64,000 nucleotides of DNA from assembly GCA_047967505.1 (NCBI GenBank), contig CM106540.1; one strand, written 5' to 3'. Positions 1-12,200 of the stretch are shown in pieces. The DNA is from Dipteris shenzhenensis. Lineage: Eukaryota > Polypodiophyta > Polypodiopsida > Gleicheniales. Every line of letters starts with the position of its first letter. The first letter of the stretch is position 1. A program made the translations under genes and the position numbers. The notes beneath the pieces were generated by a model that did not search any database, was not told the origin of the DNA, and saw nothing but the letters and a program-made list of their open reading frames with translations.

Positions 1-689
1 TGACATCTACGGGATGTGATCCCGAATCAGAAGATGTCCCCTCCGAGCCACGAGCTGAGCTACTTGCACGAACTCCCAATCAGATCCCAACCAGCCTGGT
101 GTCCCATACCACCAGGTGGCACTGTGAAGCCCTGGATCTGCCACTGGGCCTTGGGCTACGCTAAGATGCAGGCGCGCGTCCGCGACACAATCCAGGATCA
201 GACCTAGCACCTGGGAACGAGACTTGCTCCCAACTGCCCTCTGAGAACTGAACCCCCTGGGCCCCTTTTATAGACTCGGGCCCCGGCGCCAAAAATAGCG
301 AAGACCTATAAATAGTTCATACCCTTGCCACTCAACCCGAGAATCAAGCCTGCCTAGCTCTAAGCCTCCCCAGGCTAACCTGAGCTAGTTCTGTGTACCT
401 AGTACACGTCAGATACCGATCCGTACACATGACATGTACTTCACTTGTCTTGATATACTTGATGGATGAATGAAAGCCTTCTTCGTGTCTTAATTGGAGC
501 ATTATTTTTTTACACCCTAACTCTCTCTCTCTCTCTCTATCACAGACCCCTTAGGGAAGACGATGTTCCTCATATTTCATATTTTACATTTTGTATCTAG
601 GCATTTTTGGTACTCTATTTCATTTCATTTTGTATCTAGGATTTTTGTAGCCATTTTTGGCATCTTAGCGGTATTACGATGAGGCCACC
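1..689. other. no recognisable gene
   Basis: I see no supported gene here. Short open frames on both strands at 7-210 have no motif I recognise. Positions 240-300 are rich in G and C. Low-complexity T-rich text with a repeated TTTTGTATCTAGG unit lies around 585-640. A (CT)n run sits at about 521-538. The stretch could be the decayed continuation of the minus-strand copia that starts just to the right, but nothing proves it. Confidence 0.4.
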
Positions 690-699
690 AAGTTGGCGC

Positions 700-1485
700 A
701 TCGTTGATGATGTATTTTCCTTTCGGATGATTTTGTGTCCCACAGGCCATGTATGGCCTTCCGTGGACCTTTAATAAAATTTCCTTCTTTCTCTCTCTCT
801 CTCTCTCTCTCTCCTCCCTTCCACCATGTTTCTAACAATACCCAATAAAAATGCACTTGATAGTTTTATCATCCAACTTGGTGCATGTCTAAGAAGGCAC
901 ATGGGCATACGCCAAACATCCAAATGTCCTCATCTGAGAAATGCAAGGCTTACGACCTGTCCAAGCCTCATAAGGTGTGGTAGTCTGCAATGCCTTTGTG
1001 GGACATGTATTCAAAATGTAACTAGCACACACAACGGCATCCAACCACAACTTGTTACACAAATGCTTGCCTTTCAACATGCACTTGGCCATCTCCATCA
1101 CTAATCTATGCTTCCGCTCACCCACGGGATTCTGTTGAGGAGTATAAGGCACCGTGCATCGATGATGTATGCCACGTGAAGCTAAAAAAATAGCAAACTC
1201 CTTTGACATATATTCACCCCCCCTGTCTTTATTAATGTGAGCAATGTGCAGCCCATTCTCATTCTCAGTCAAGGCAATAAAATGCTTGAAGCATGAAGAA
1301 ACTTCAGATTTGGATTTCAATGCGAAAATCCAAGTGTACCTAGTGAAGTCATCAATGAATGTAACAAAGTAATAGAATCCCCCAAGAGCTGCAATCCTCA
1401 TGGGTCCACAAACATCACTATGAACCAGATAAAGCTTGCGTGAAGCACGAACTCTCCCATCCTTCGGAAACACAAAACGGTGCAT
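700..1485 (-). pseudogene. copia integrase core (element E)
   Basis: Open from 1,485 to 889 and traceable by frame change to about 700. The retroviral integrase core shows the expected acidic residues: HSDVCG, FIDDFTRYTW, and the third in TPQQNPVGERKHR. The copia-type tail TPYEAWTGRKP and FGCLAYAHVP follows. The GAG-pre-integrase HHCC finger is poorly preserved upstream. The downstream text contains TKLDDKTIKCIFIGY, normal for the region after the core, and then breaks at a microsatellite. It would insert element cDNA if intact, but is cut off from any RT. Confidence 0.85.
789..814. repeat. (CT)n microsatellite
   Basis: An uninterrupted CT dinucleotide run lies inside the 3' truncated part of the minus-strand copia, between recognisable downstream-of-integrase coding text on either side. 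It probably expanded after the element died. Confidence 0.85.
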
Positions 1486-1499
1486 CTACCAAGCAAGCA

Positions 1500-2045
1500 A
1501 GGTTCATGAACATGCTTTGAAGGTATATGCAATTTGGGAAGATCAACAACCATACCATCCTTATATAACTTCACCAAAGTCCCATCAAGTATAGCATCAT
1601 CCAAACATCTGTCATAAGCATCGAGTCTATATAGACCTCTAGTCAATGTGTCAGTCAAGACCATGGTAAAGGCATGTGTAGCATCATACACTGCACACCG
1701 AACACCATAAAAAAGGACCTGATAGCCACATGTAGCTATGGCTGAAATAGAAATGAGGTTTTTGCGAATGCCTGGAACATAAACCACATTCTCTAGAGTG
1801 ACAAGACCACTAGAAACAGAAGTAAGAGCTACTTGTCCAATACCTTTCACGGTATATGAGGCATTATTGGCACATGTGACACTCCCCCCCTTAGATGTAT
1901 GCTCAAGTGAGCTGAATAACTTTCTGGAGGAAGTAATGCCCTTGCTAGCATCACTATCAAAGAACCAGGCATCATGAACATTAAAAACTGCCTTGTAGGC
2001 ATCATGAACATCATGAACATCAGGATTATACTGACATGTAACCAA
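1500..2045 (-). pseudogene. copia aspartic protease region (element E)
   Basis: The minus-strand open frame contains AWFFDSDASKGITSSRKLF where copia proteases usually have a W-DSGAS-H signature. The third catalytic-loop position is D instead of G, so activity is doubtful. The VVYVPGIRKNLISI segment and the beta-strand text before GAG-pre-integrase match this family. It overlaps the integrase open frame in a different reading frame, showing a frameshift in what should be one gag-pol ORF. Confidence 0.75.
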
Positions 2046-3071
2046 GAAATCCCAGTGCTGGTATTGTGCAAAATTAGCTGACTCATGTCGATCTTCTGCA
2101 CTAGGAGAACCAGATAGTGTAAGACCAGACTCTTTCTTCTTCTTTTCAGATGCAATTCTCTTCCTGTATTCAGAGATAAGCCCAGGTTTCCTGCAATGGT
2201 TACATCTCCTCTTCTTTTTGTTATTGATGAAGAAGAGGCACCATGAGAATGATCAGCATGTGAATGAGGGGGTTTACCAGCTGAAACCTTGCCTTTGCCT
2301 TTGTGTTTATGTTGGGTAGTAAAGGCTTGATCACTAGCCATAGAAGCATTGCGATTTGCACGACTTTGCTCCTGAAGGAGAAGAGCAACCAGCTGGTCAA
2401 AAGAAAAATGGTTGGCATTGCCACCTACAACCAACCTCAATGTAGTAGCAAAGCCCTGATAAGAATTAAGCAACCCATCAAGGGTACTAGAAACAAGTTG
2501 AGAATCAGGCATAGTCTGATCAATATTGGCCAATTGCTCTTTCAAATCCTTCACATTAGTGAGATAGGCATCCATGTTACCACTCTCTTCAAGCTTCAAG
2601 TCTTTCAACTGCTTGCAAAGATAGGCAACCATGGCCTCATTCCGCACCTGATATAAGGATGCAAGCTGATCCCATGCTTGCTTAGCTGTCTTGCAAGACC
2701 GGATATGAGGATAATAACCCTTTTGACTGAAAGAGCAATCAAGGCATGTGCTTTGGCATCACGACCATCCCATTGAATTTGCTCCTATGTAGAAGGCAGA
2801 GTACCTGTAGTAGAAGATGCAGTTGCTCCAAAATTAGCATGAGAGCCTTCACTTGAAGAGCCTGAAGCAGTTCTGTAGTACCAGAGGCAGGAGGTGTAGC
2901 TCTAGAAGCTGCATTACATGTAGGCCTGGCCTCAGAGCCTGTAACAATGTGCCATAGATTCTTGGCAACCAATACATGCCCCATCAGGTATGACCATATG
3001 GGGTGATTGGTGCCATCAAGCTTGTCATCAGTACCAAGCATCCCAAAAAGGTCATCTTTGCTACTAGCCAT
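1847..3071 (-). pseudogene. copia gag polyprotein (element E)
   Basis: Gag begins MASSKDDLFGMLGTDDKLDG at 3,071 with the DUF4219-like N-terminal segment, then shifts frame. The UBN2-type middle is clear in the frame starting 2,647 ([38 protein letters not shown]). A basic linker with HKHKGKGK leads to a CCHC-like zinc knuckle that is partly out of frame near 2,170-2,200. The product would be the virus-like-particle coat of the retrotransposon. At least two frameshifts break it. Confidence 0.8.
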
Positions 3072-3072
3072 T

Positions 3073-3957
3073 GATGCAAATAGAGAAGAAGTATCACAAC
3101 GAACAAAGGAGGCGAATGTTAGAAAATTAGTTGCTCATTTGGGCTTCCAAAAAAGAAAGATACAACTCTCAATTGCAAGTACTAGTGACTGCACAAGCCT
3201 CAAGGCTTTCACTTCAAGAGTGCAATAACCAGTCCCAAATGCTGAAATGTGTGACCTTCAATTGTCCAAAGTGTAGCAACAAGACCCAAACACCAAGGTA
3301 GATGGAGATAGTTGCCCTGAAATGTTATAGCAGGCTCCAAAGCTGAAATTCGGTGCTATAGGCACCTTGAAAGGGCTCAAGCAAATGCCAAATGCCAGCG
3401 TACAGCACTAAAGACAACACAGATTTCCGTACTGTCAGAAAATGGCCTATTGTCAATTTCTTACAGCAATAAATGCACAATACACAGTCCGTACAGCATT
3501 CAATGCTCATGTTAGTAGTCTGTACTGCATTAAATGAACCTGTTAGCAGTCCATACTGTATTAATGGCACCTGTCAGCGTCCGTGCTGCAAACTGCAGAC
3601 CTGTATGGCTCACACGTGCGACGAATACTGCAAGTACAGATAATAAATGCAAACCTTGTTGTCCGTACAGACTGTAAGGCCGGCCGTGCAGCACACGTGT
3701 GAAGGCGGTGATGCAAACAGGTCAGTTGAGGGCTCAAATGCAGAGCCAGCTGAAGAATGATCACTTGTGGCAGTCGAATATGCAGCAGCAGCCCTAAAGA
3801 AACGGTTTTTGGTGACAGAACTGTACGGAATAGCATTCAATGCCCACACGTGTGACGAAAATCTTCCGTACAGATTGAAAAGGCTGCCAAAACAGCTCCA
3901 AAGGCGAGGACAAAAGCTCGGGGAGGCTGCCAATGGTTGGAGGGTGGAACTTTAACC
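3073..3957 (-). promoter_or_regulatory. leader of copia E with GTAC-rich repeats
   Basis: This is the untranslated leader between PBS and gag. From about 3,395 to 3,890 it is studded with GTAC-cored words such as CCGTACAG and CTGTACGG, and with CACACGTGTGA/CACACGTGCGA words at about 3,613, 3,692 and 3,843. A similar cluster lies in the same place in two other copia elements of this window. The role is unknown. Confidence 0.6.
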
Positions 3958-3972
3958 TGCTCTGATACCACT
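3958..3972 (-). promoter_or_regulatory. primer-binding site, initiator-Met type (element E)
   Basis: The minus strand reads TGGTATCAGAGCAGG directly after the LTR. TGGTATCAGAGC is the standard copia PBS complementary to the 3' end of initiator Met-tRNA, and it marks the LTR boundary. Confidence 0.85.
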
Positions 3973-4206
3973 GTTGGCTAGGGCAAGCAATGGAAGCTCA
4001 GAAAATTAGTGAAAGAACAAAAAAACGAGCTGCTATATTGAAAATGCTGCTACAAGGAATGGAGGCTCAAGAGGGAGCCAATATGACAAAACCCTAGGGC
4101 TAAATGCTCTAACTGGACTAAGTATCCTAACTGATCTAGGTGGTACATGAACTAACTATACCAATAGACCTAACTGACTGTAACAAGGCCTATAGAATGG
4201 CCTACA
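3973..4206 (-). repeat. 5' LTR of copia E
   Basis: The 234-bp stretch begins TGTAGGCCATTC and ends CCAACA on the minus strand, directly next to the PBS. The start resembles the LTR of the gag-only element at 12,770. No second copy was seen, as the 3' half of E is missing, so the LTR edge at 4,206 rests on the TG...CA ends and this family likeness. Confidence 0.65.
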
Positions 4207-4529
4207 GGGTATAGATGCTCGTTTGGGAGAGACTAAAATGAAATCGTTTTTAGACTTCACAAGCAGTTGTAGCTTGAATGAAGAGATTTGCACTACTTTT
4301 TGATTAGCCTTCTCCTTTAGTGCTAGCCTTCGTCATGGCGGACGCTCAAGTATGTGTGGGTGTGTGGATTTGTATGTGTGAGAGCATGCTTTTATACTAT
4401 GGTCTACACCCACTGTTGGGCGCTGATGACGTCAGTGGGGATGTCATTGTAGCTAGTCCCTGCTATGCATGATGGAGTTTATGGTTTTCAATCTTATGAG
4501 TGACTATTGTGAGATTGAAACTGCACTAT
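4207..4529. other. unassigned sequence between two copia fragments
   Basis: No gene or repeat recognised. The first 15 bases share the word ACAGGGTATAGATGC with the copia fragment at about 4,584, which may be chance. Confidence 0.4.
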
Positions 4530-5880
4530 GTTGTGCTTTTAGAGGATGAGTTTGGGAATGTTCTTGGATTCATCTAGGTATATACAGGGTATAGATGCCT
4601 CAACCCTTAGACTAGAGAAGTATTCGTGAGTAGGGATGTTGTGTTTGATGAAAAAGAGTCTTGGTATAGACCAACAGTAGCTGTCATTGATGAGAAAGAG
4701 GATACGTATATGGATATGCCTATTCATATGGTTGCCAAGCAAGTAAGCCAGGAGTTATGGCCCATCTGAGATGGAGGAAAGTACTAACATCAGCCCATGG
4801 TCAAGAAGGCTAAGAAGTAATGCCAAGGATAAAGGCAAGCAAAAGATTTATGAGGATGTACATGCGGACAGCTATAGTATTGAGAGCCTTGATGATCAAA
4901 ATGGTATGTCATTGGTGTATACCCTAGGAGTTAAGAAGGGTGTAGAAAAACACCTAACGCCACATGCAAGAAAATAAGCACAAAGCAGTTTAAGCCACAA
5001 GTAAGAAAGTCAGAAAGAGTAAGACAACCAATTGAGAGGCTCACGTAAACAGGTTTCTTGAAGATGCACTATGCTTACGTGGTATCTAAAATTCAGCATG
5101 TGGAGCTGGCAAATTGTGAAGAGGTTATTGGCAATAAGGATTGGGAAAGTGCAATGGATGAAGTAATGAATGCAGTTGTGAAGAACAAGACGTGGAATTT
5201 AGTTAAGTTGCCACCTGGAAGAAGGCTATTGCATCTAAATGGGTGTACAAAGTAAAGTGCAGATCTGATGGTACAATAGGGAGATACAAGGAAAGGTTGG
5301 TAGCCAAGGGATATGCTCAAGCCTATGGCTTCGATTATGATGAGACTTTCAGGCCGGTTGCCAAGATGACTACCACAAGAGCAGTGATTGCCTTAGTAGC
5401 CATGTATGGCTGAAGGTTATATAAAAAATGCCTTTCTAAATGGCACATTGAAGGAGGAGGTATACATGCATCAGCCCTAGGGTATGTTCATCCCTAGTTA
5501 CCAGACTGTGTGCGCAAGCTGAAAAGAGCACTTTATAGTTTAAAGCAAGCACCGGAGAAAACTATTGCTAAGTCTGAACTTCAGCTAGTCAAAGCTGATT
5601 ATTCACTTTAGGTTGAGCACACAGATGGAGGTATTGTGGTGATAATGATTTATGTGGATGATTTAATCATCACAGGTGACAATGATGGAGAAATTTCAGT
5701 TATAAAGAAAAGATTGGCAGAAGAATTTGACATGAAGGATTTAGGACAGCTGAAATATTTCTTGGGCATGGAAGTCATTGATTCACCAACATGTATATGG
5801 ATGATGCATAGACAGACATCCAATTTTAAGTATGTGAAATCCAAAGTGCATTCTTGTCTTCCATTGTCCGTAGTGCTAGC
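4530..5880 (+). pseudogene. Ty1/copia RT fragment (relic C)
   Basis: The plus strand carries, in broken frames, the region after integrase (TREVFVSRDVVFDEKESWY at about 4,605) and then the copia reverse transcriptase: WESAMDEVMNAVVKNKTWNL, RYKERLVAKGYAQAYGFDYD and DETFRPVAKMTTTRAV. The frame at 5,636 keeps the catalytic box in IYVDDLIITGDN followed by DMKDLGQLKYFLGMEV. Homology stops near 5,860 before RNase H. Stops and frameshifts are many and no LTR is attached. It is an old relic on the opposite strand to element E. Confidence 0.85.
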
Positions 5881-5899
5881 AGAAAAATCTATTGCTCTC

Positions 5900-7019
5900 A
5901 TATGATATTAGCATTGAAATCTCTTGCTATATCGATCATTCCTTGCCTAGGGTACTTTCCTGTATATTTTTGAGTCCAACAAGGAGTTTGCTTCAGAGAT
6001 ACTACCATTTTTTTGGAAAGATAAAGAGTTGGGGAGGGGCAAAATAGCAAGCTGCCACATAAATTTTCATAGCATAGGTATTCAAAAGAGTAGCATAAGG
6101 CCTCAGGTCATAATCTGGTTAGAGATGTAGGCTTAAGCATAGGAAACGGTTCTTACATAAGCTCATTTGATGAAGGGAGGGGTTCCACTGGGTTTGATAG
6201 AGGTTCTCACCTCCGTGGGTGGTAAAAAGGTTTTAGAAATGGGTTTTGTAGGATTAAAAAGTAGGGTAGGGTTAGGAAATCTATTTAGGAGTTGAATGTT
6301 GAGAAGGAGTTCTATGTTTAGAAAAAGTTGTAAGTTAAGTAAGGGTGAGCTATCCATCAATAAAATCCCGTTCCATCCCTCTTTGATATCCTATCCTATG
6401 GTCCTCCTGTGCAGTCCTTTTTCTTCCAAATACCATGAAACCATGCATATTTAGGATCTTAGTGCCTTGTATTTCAGGTTTCTAGAGCTGGGTCGGCCAG
6501 CATGGAGGGAGGGGACCAAGCCCCCAACCCCCCCCTCCCCTCTAGAGCCTAGAGAAAGAGCACTCAAAAACAGCAGGAAGGAAGCAGAATGTGCGAGCAG
6601 CTCCACACTTGGGTACCAAACATGACAACATTCTGGTGCAGGTGTGAGGGACATTAAGCATACCTTTTTTATTCAGTTCTGTCCTATTTGGAGCATTAGA
6701 TGTACATGAAATTCGGGCTGTTGACTTGGCTGTACATACTCTCCCAGATCTGTGTGTTTCTTTGAGGTATACTTGTGTGCATGGAAGTTTTCCTCTCTGG
6801 GAATTACGCTGTAAGAACCTAGCGTTGTATATTCTAATAGATAATAGGGCTAGGAGATCTATGGATACAAAGCCTCGAAGACTGATAGAAACCACTAAGG
6901 AAGATTTGAGAGACTAAGGTGACTTTTGTTCAAACAGGTATACCATCTATCAAGTTTGGTGTAGTATGCTTTGTGATTGGCAAGATGATCTACATATTGC
7001 GAAATGGTATCCTGCATGC
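5900..7019. other. no recognisable gene
   Basis: No coding homology recognised. A run of C at about 6,520-6,540 and scattered short open frames are the only features. It lies left of the first GMPPA exon seen in the window, so it may be GMPPA intron. Confidence 0.4.
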
Positions 7020-7535
7020 GGATTTCCTAATTTTGGTGAGTTGGGAATGTTGGGACGGACCAACTATTTGATCTGGCAGATAATGATTCAGAGCCACGTG
7101 GTTGCAAGAAGGCATATGAAGTAGAGGAGTGGAGCTGAAGCAGATCATGTGGATGCCACGGGCAAGGTTGTAAAGGATGCAGATTCAATGGACATAAGGG
7201 ACTGGTACTATTGAATGCTTATGCACATGTAGTTAAGAGTGCCTGCAGTTGAGGCCTGGACAATATTGGAGATTTTGTTCGAGACCAACAATGCAGCACA
7301 GATAGTGACACTCTAGAATCAACCAGATACGCTGAAGATGGATGCAGGGAAGTCTGTCAACTGTCACTTGGTGACGGTGAAGTTTCTACGAGATCAACTG
7401 GTGGTAGATGATAGGAAAGTAGCAGCAATTGGCATGCTCGTTAAACTTCCAAAAAGCTATAACATTTGACTTCAATAGTTGGAGGAAGGTCCAAGCCACT
7501 TACCTTCAAAGAGCTTGGTCTGTTATTGCTCTAGT
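7020..7535 (+). pseudogene. copia gag relic
   Basis: The plus strand in shifting frames gives TNYLIWQIMIQSHVVARRHM, then AEADHVDATGKVVKDADSMD, then a UBN2-like middle (EAWTILEILFETNNAAQIVT, KMDAGKSVNCHL, FLRDQLVVDDRKVAAIGMLV, KLPKSYN). These are the hallmarks of copia gag. It is short, with stops and no flanking LTR, and a different sublineage from elements D and E. Confidence 0.6.
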
Positions 7536-7629
7536 AGGTGCTAACTAAAAAAATTCCTTCTATGAGCCAGACCAGTGTTATCTGCAACTCCCTCATTGTG
7601 AACAAGAACAAACATATTGTGCAAGGGTG

Positions 7630-8730
7630 AATCACCACCCTTGCGTATTCAACACAGGGATGCGTGCTGTGCAAACGAAAGGGTTGTCAAAAGTTAGGGG
7701 GACCTTGAGGACTTGCCTAGCTTTGCCAATTGTGTCAAGAAGCTTGAAATACACTTTAGAAAGGAAGTGGAACCAAATGGTGGGGATGGAATATTTCTGG
7801 TCCTTGAGAACTAGATCAAAATGAAGGCGATGATCATACATGAACACCTTCTTGTCTCTCCCAATGGGAAGGGGGCTAAGTAAAAGGACAGATGTGGCAA
7901 CTTTTGGGCTAAGTCCAACTGAAAGAAACCCCTACCAAGAAGTCTGTTGTCTCTAACGTGAGGCATTTGATCTGATGGGAGAGCTGTGAGAGCCAAATAC
8001 TTTGCCGATCAGAGTCTGTCAATGCTTTGTGGTGATGAGCCAAATACAATTTAAAAGAACACTAGGTTGTATTCTTTGCTGGGTACAGGTCCTTTAGGAC
8101 TTTCCAAGTGGCATCCGAATATCATACTTTCATAGAGAGAATGATGCTTCTAAGTTCTTTTTCTTCTCACTTTGTTTGCTATTTTTTAGCACATGTCGTT
8201 CGGATTTTGTTTTGTGCCATCCACAATCTCCCAAAGGTTGGAGCTAAATGGCAATTCTTAATCTCACGCTTCTAAATATGGTAGTTGGCTGACCCTATAA
8301 AGTTGTATCACTGAACATTTGGTTACTTTTGGAAGTCAGTTGTAATCAAATCTTGATCATGATAAAACCGAATTGGGCATAAGGCCTGCAATTAGTGGGC
8401 CCAATCATCTCATCATCTCATCATCTAGAACCCTAACTTGTAAGTGCTAGAGGAGAGGTTGCCTCTCAATCTTCACTTTGCTTTGCAGTGGAGGTTGGGA
8501 CATGATAACAAAAGGTTGACAAGACTCCTCACCAAAAGCAAGTTGCATAAGAGGAGCATCTGATGGAATTGCCAATTTGTTTGTTTAGCATATTGGGAAG
8601 CAGGCAAAAGGTGAGAGAGGTGTTTTGACAATGATGACTGAAATGCTGATTTCTTTGCTGTGACCTGGCCTTCCTGAACTTGAGCTGCCTCAGACCATGT
8701 GCCAATGCTTTTTTGCAACATTATCACTTG
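7630..8730 (-). pseudogene. possible DUF4283 (LINE ORF1-type) relic
   Basis: Minus-strand frames give RGFFQLDLAQKLPHL followed by a shift and IPTIWFHFLSKVYFKLLDTI with GKARQVLKV. This layout resembles DUF4283: an FF hydrophobic strand, then a P-W-L strand, then an IG-A--G helix, as found in ORF1 of plant LINEs. The upstream frame 8,727-8,473 could be its N-terminal part but has no motif. It is unlike the ORF1 at 42-43.5 kb. The call rests on weak pattern likeness only. Confidence 0.35.
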
Positions 8731-9169
8731 TTTCGGCCTCCCGACCGAGAAAGCTTAAGCATCAAGATGCAATATAGAGTAGGTCTTGTTACTTAGGTTA
8801 GAATTTCATTCAAGAATGATGGACTCAGTACAAAGTTGTCACTCGGGTGTAGTATCTATGGGTGTACAAGAAAAGCATGCCATTGTCTATTGCCTCCTTT
8901 GTCCGTTTATAGAGAAGAAAGTTTACATTTGTTCATTTAGTGATGAGGTCCAAATTGGAAGAGCTTGTAAGTTGGGGCTAACATTGGAGAGTTCTGAAAT
9001 TTTCTAATCAATTAATCTTCTTTGCAAAAGAAAGGGTAGAGGGATTCAAATTCTTGTATCAAAATATTGGACTTTTCACCTTAATTAGTTTGAGTTGACA
9101 AATAGTTTTTGTGGGGAGGTATTTGCTTGGATTTGAGTTCTAACAATGCAAATACTATCTGTGTTTCAG

Positions 9170-9218
9170 CAACACTTCGACGGGTCTCCAGTTTTGAAGC
9201 TCTTCAAATAACAACCAA
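9170..9218 (+). CDS. GMPPA-like exon (first in window)
   Basis: Acceptor TGTTTCAG precedes it and donor GTGAGT follows. It encodes [15 protein letters not shown] in the only open frame and ends in phase 2, so its last two bases AA join G of the next exon to make Lys. The segment precedes [11 protein letters not shown] in the family, as seen here after splicing. The exon is small and is recognised only through that family order. Confidence 0.85.
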
Positions 9219-12200
9219 GTGAGTCTTTTTTCTAAGTAGTCAAGAGCCTTCATTTATTTACATGAATAAAGTCTTTAGATAATGCCTCCCTGCGGATGCG
9301 TCAATTTTACGAGCAAAAACCTATGAGCAGGTTTATCCGAGCGTGTTTTTCAAGAGTTTTAAAAAATTGTATTTCTTTAGGAAACATGGTTTTAATACTT
9401 TTGTTTTCACTAGAACTAGATCCCTTTATCATAAAAATTTAGAGAGTAGTCACTCATTCATTTTTACACAACATAAATTTTCTTATTCATAGACATCTCT
9501 CCGTGTTATTACCTTAAAAAAGTGTTGAAAAATAATTCCTTTAAGAAACATCCCTCATAATCACTCTCAATGTAATAATACTATACATATATAATTACTT
9601 ATTAACACATTTATATCATATGGCAATATCTTTCTAGTGTTTTTAAAGCATAAATAACAAGATATTTATGGACATGTTTCTAAAGAAGTTTAAATTACTA
9701 TAAATAAGTATTAACTTGGGCTTATATATCGCTCTCATAAAATACATGTAATATTTAATACTATATATGCAAGATTTTACATAATATAACTTCGTAGATG
9801 TGCTCAAATGGGATATTCCGATCAATTTGAGTGCATTTGAGCGGCTGAGTGACTATATTTGGACATTGGATGTGAAAGTTATGTCACTTTTAAAAGTGCT
9901 ATTCAAGGTAGTTTTGCCAATGAAACTACCTTGGAAGACCTACTTCAAAGGGGTTTCGCTGGCGAAACCACCTGGATGGCTTGCTTCAATGAGTTTTCTT
10001 TGAAGAAACCCTTTCATGAAGATAGGTTGAGAGAGGTTTTTCAATGTCACCCCCTATTAAGTAAAAGTTGTAAGAAGGATCATAAGGGAATTTTCATAGA
10101 GAAGTCTACTCTACATGTGGGTTTCTTCAAAAGCCATCCCATTATGTTCTCACTATTCCCAAAGATTCACGTAAAGATTTGTGTATAAAATAGGCATTGC
10201 TATAATACTCTGCATATTTCCAAGTGAAACTATGCTTTCTTCTGATCCATTTTTGTCATATTTTTGCATGGAAGCTTTTTTTTTCCTTCGCTCGGAAGTT
10301 TTCGCTCAGAAGATTTCGCTCGGAAAATGCTCGTCCCCCCTGCCCCCAACCATAACGTCCGATATTTCAAATTGAAAAACAGGAAAAAAAGAGAGTATGA
10401 AGAAGGAAGAAAGAAACATGAAAGAAAGAAAGAAAAAGGACATTGTTTGTTGCATCAATTTTCTCCTATCGATTCATTGTTTGCAAGTGTAATATCTTCA
10501 AAAATACCATAGTGGCCATGGCAAGAAGGATACAAGTGTGTAATCCACGTGGGAAGAGACCTAAATTCTTCTCCCTAGAAATTGAATATTATTGTGATAC
10601 AAATTCTGTGTAGCCTCACGTGGTCCACAGAGAAGGGACATAAAGTTTTATATTTTGGAATTGAAGATAACAGTACAAAATAACAGATAGCCTTTATCAA
10701 GGTGAAAATGTCCATGACTCAGTATCTTGAGGGATGAGACTAAAAGAGCTAGCTCACCATTGTCAAGGCCTATCAAAAGATGTTGCAAGGAATGTGGCAT
10801 AACACATCAGACATTAGTACTGACACTTGTCTTAAATTTTTGCTATCTAGGAATTGAATATAATAGTAGTAAGTACCATAGTTGCTACATGTTTGGAAAC
10901 GTCACGTTTGGAAAATTTTCCAAATGTGTTATGATTCAAAATTTTTCTCAGGCGCCTATTTTACCAAGAATTGTATGCCTACTATATAAGTACACATTCT
11001 TGGGACCTTAAACGCATGATTACAGGCACTAATGGCACCCCGAACAGTGAGGAGCATAGAGGAAAACACTTCAGCAATCTAATATGTTCGTACACTTGGA
11101 AGTGAGTCTGGGAAGGCGTTTTTCAACAAAGCGTGATGGCGACAGCTCCTTCGATTGTTTTGATAAAAAATAGGGCAAAAAATTGATCTTAGGGCCTTTT
11201 GCCCCAAAAACCACTATGAAAAAAACGCGTTTTTTATTTCCAAACGTTTGGCAACGTTTCAAACAATAAAAAACGCGTTTCATTGCAACTATGGTAAGTA
11301 CAAATAATAGGAAGCCTTTATCAAGTTGAAGATGCCCATGAAATTATGCTGACTTAGTATCCTGAGGGATGAGACTAAAAGAGCTAGCTTGCAAATGTCA
11401 AGGCCTCTCAACGGATGTTGCAAAGCATGTGGCATAACGCATCAGACTTCAGTACTGTACACTTCACCACAAAATGGAGAAGGAAAATGACAACTTTGGA
11501 GATGGCCGGATGTTTGCTCAAGCTAAAAGTGGTGTAAAGCATGTTGGGGTGAACCTGTAGTCACAGCCACGTATATTACCAGCAACACCAAGGCTGGTCA
11601 TCTTAAATTTTGTAAATCTTTTCCTTTGCTTTGGTTTTCGAGTAGAAAATAAAACTTAATGACAAGGGCGTCAAAATGTGTATTTGTGGGATATCGCAAT
11701 GAAAGTAAGAGATCTTGGTTTTTGAGTAGAAAATAAAACTTCATGAGAAGGGCGTTAAAATGCGTATTTGTGGGATATAGCTATGAAAGTAAGAGCTTTT
11801 GAGTCTGGAACCCATAGTCCACTACCAAAAAGATAATGAACAGCCTCGATGTTGTCTTCCATGCAGCCGCCTATCCCCTTGTGGACACACCTTTGAATGC
11901 TGAGTTGATGAGATGCCTGTCAGTCATATGGTGAAGAACAACTTACCCCATATGCACCAGATGTGCACCCCTTCTTGGGTCCAAAGGGAGAATTCGTTCA
12001 GCTCACAGATGGCGCAGCAAGGGATGCAAAAAAGGTACTTCGATGGTATGAATACAGCTCAAGATAGCCATGCAGAGCCCACTTTGGGCAGAACTAGGGC
12101 AGCCAGCATGCTTGTGAATGAAGAGGGTCAATTATGCATCGAATGAGCAGTGTGATGGATGCTACAAAACCATAGCCATGTGAGGATGCTAAAGTCCATG

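Larger units (their letters stand above)
690..4206 (-). mobile_element. Ty1/copia retrotransposon E, 3'-truncated
   Basis: Read on the minus strand the order is 5' LTR (4,206-3,973), PBS, a long GTAC-rich leader, gag, protease and integrase. This is the Ty1/copia order (integrase before reverse transcriptase). Homology fades near 690-860 beside a CT microsatellite; there is no RT, RNase H or 3' LTR, so the element is truncated. Frameshifts separate gag, protease and integrase. Its gag start ([16 protein letters not shown]) closely matches the gag of the gag-only element at 12,770-15,140 and both LTRs begin TGTAGGCCAT, so the two are relatives. Confidence 0.85.
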
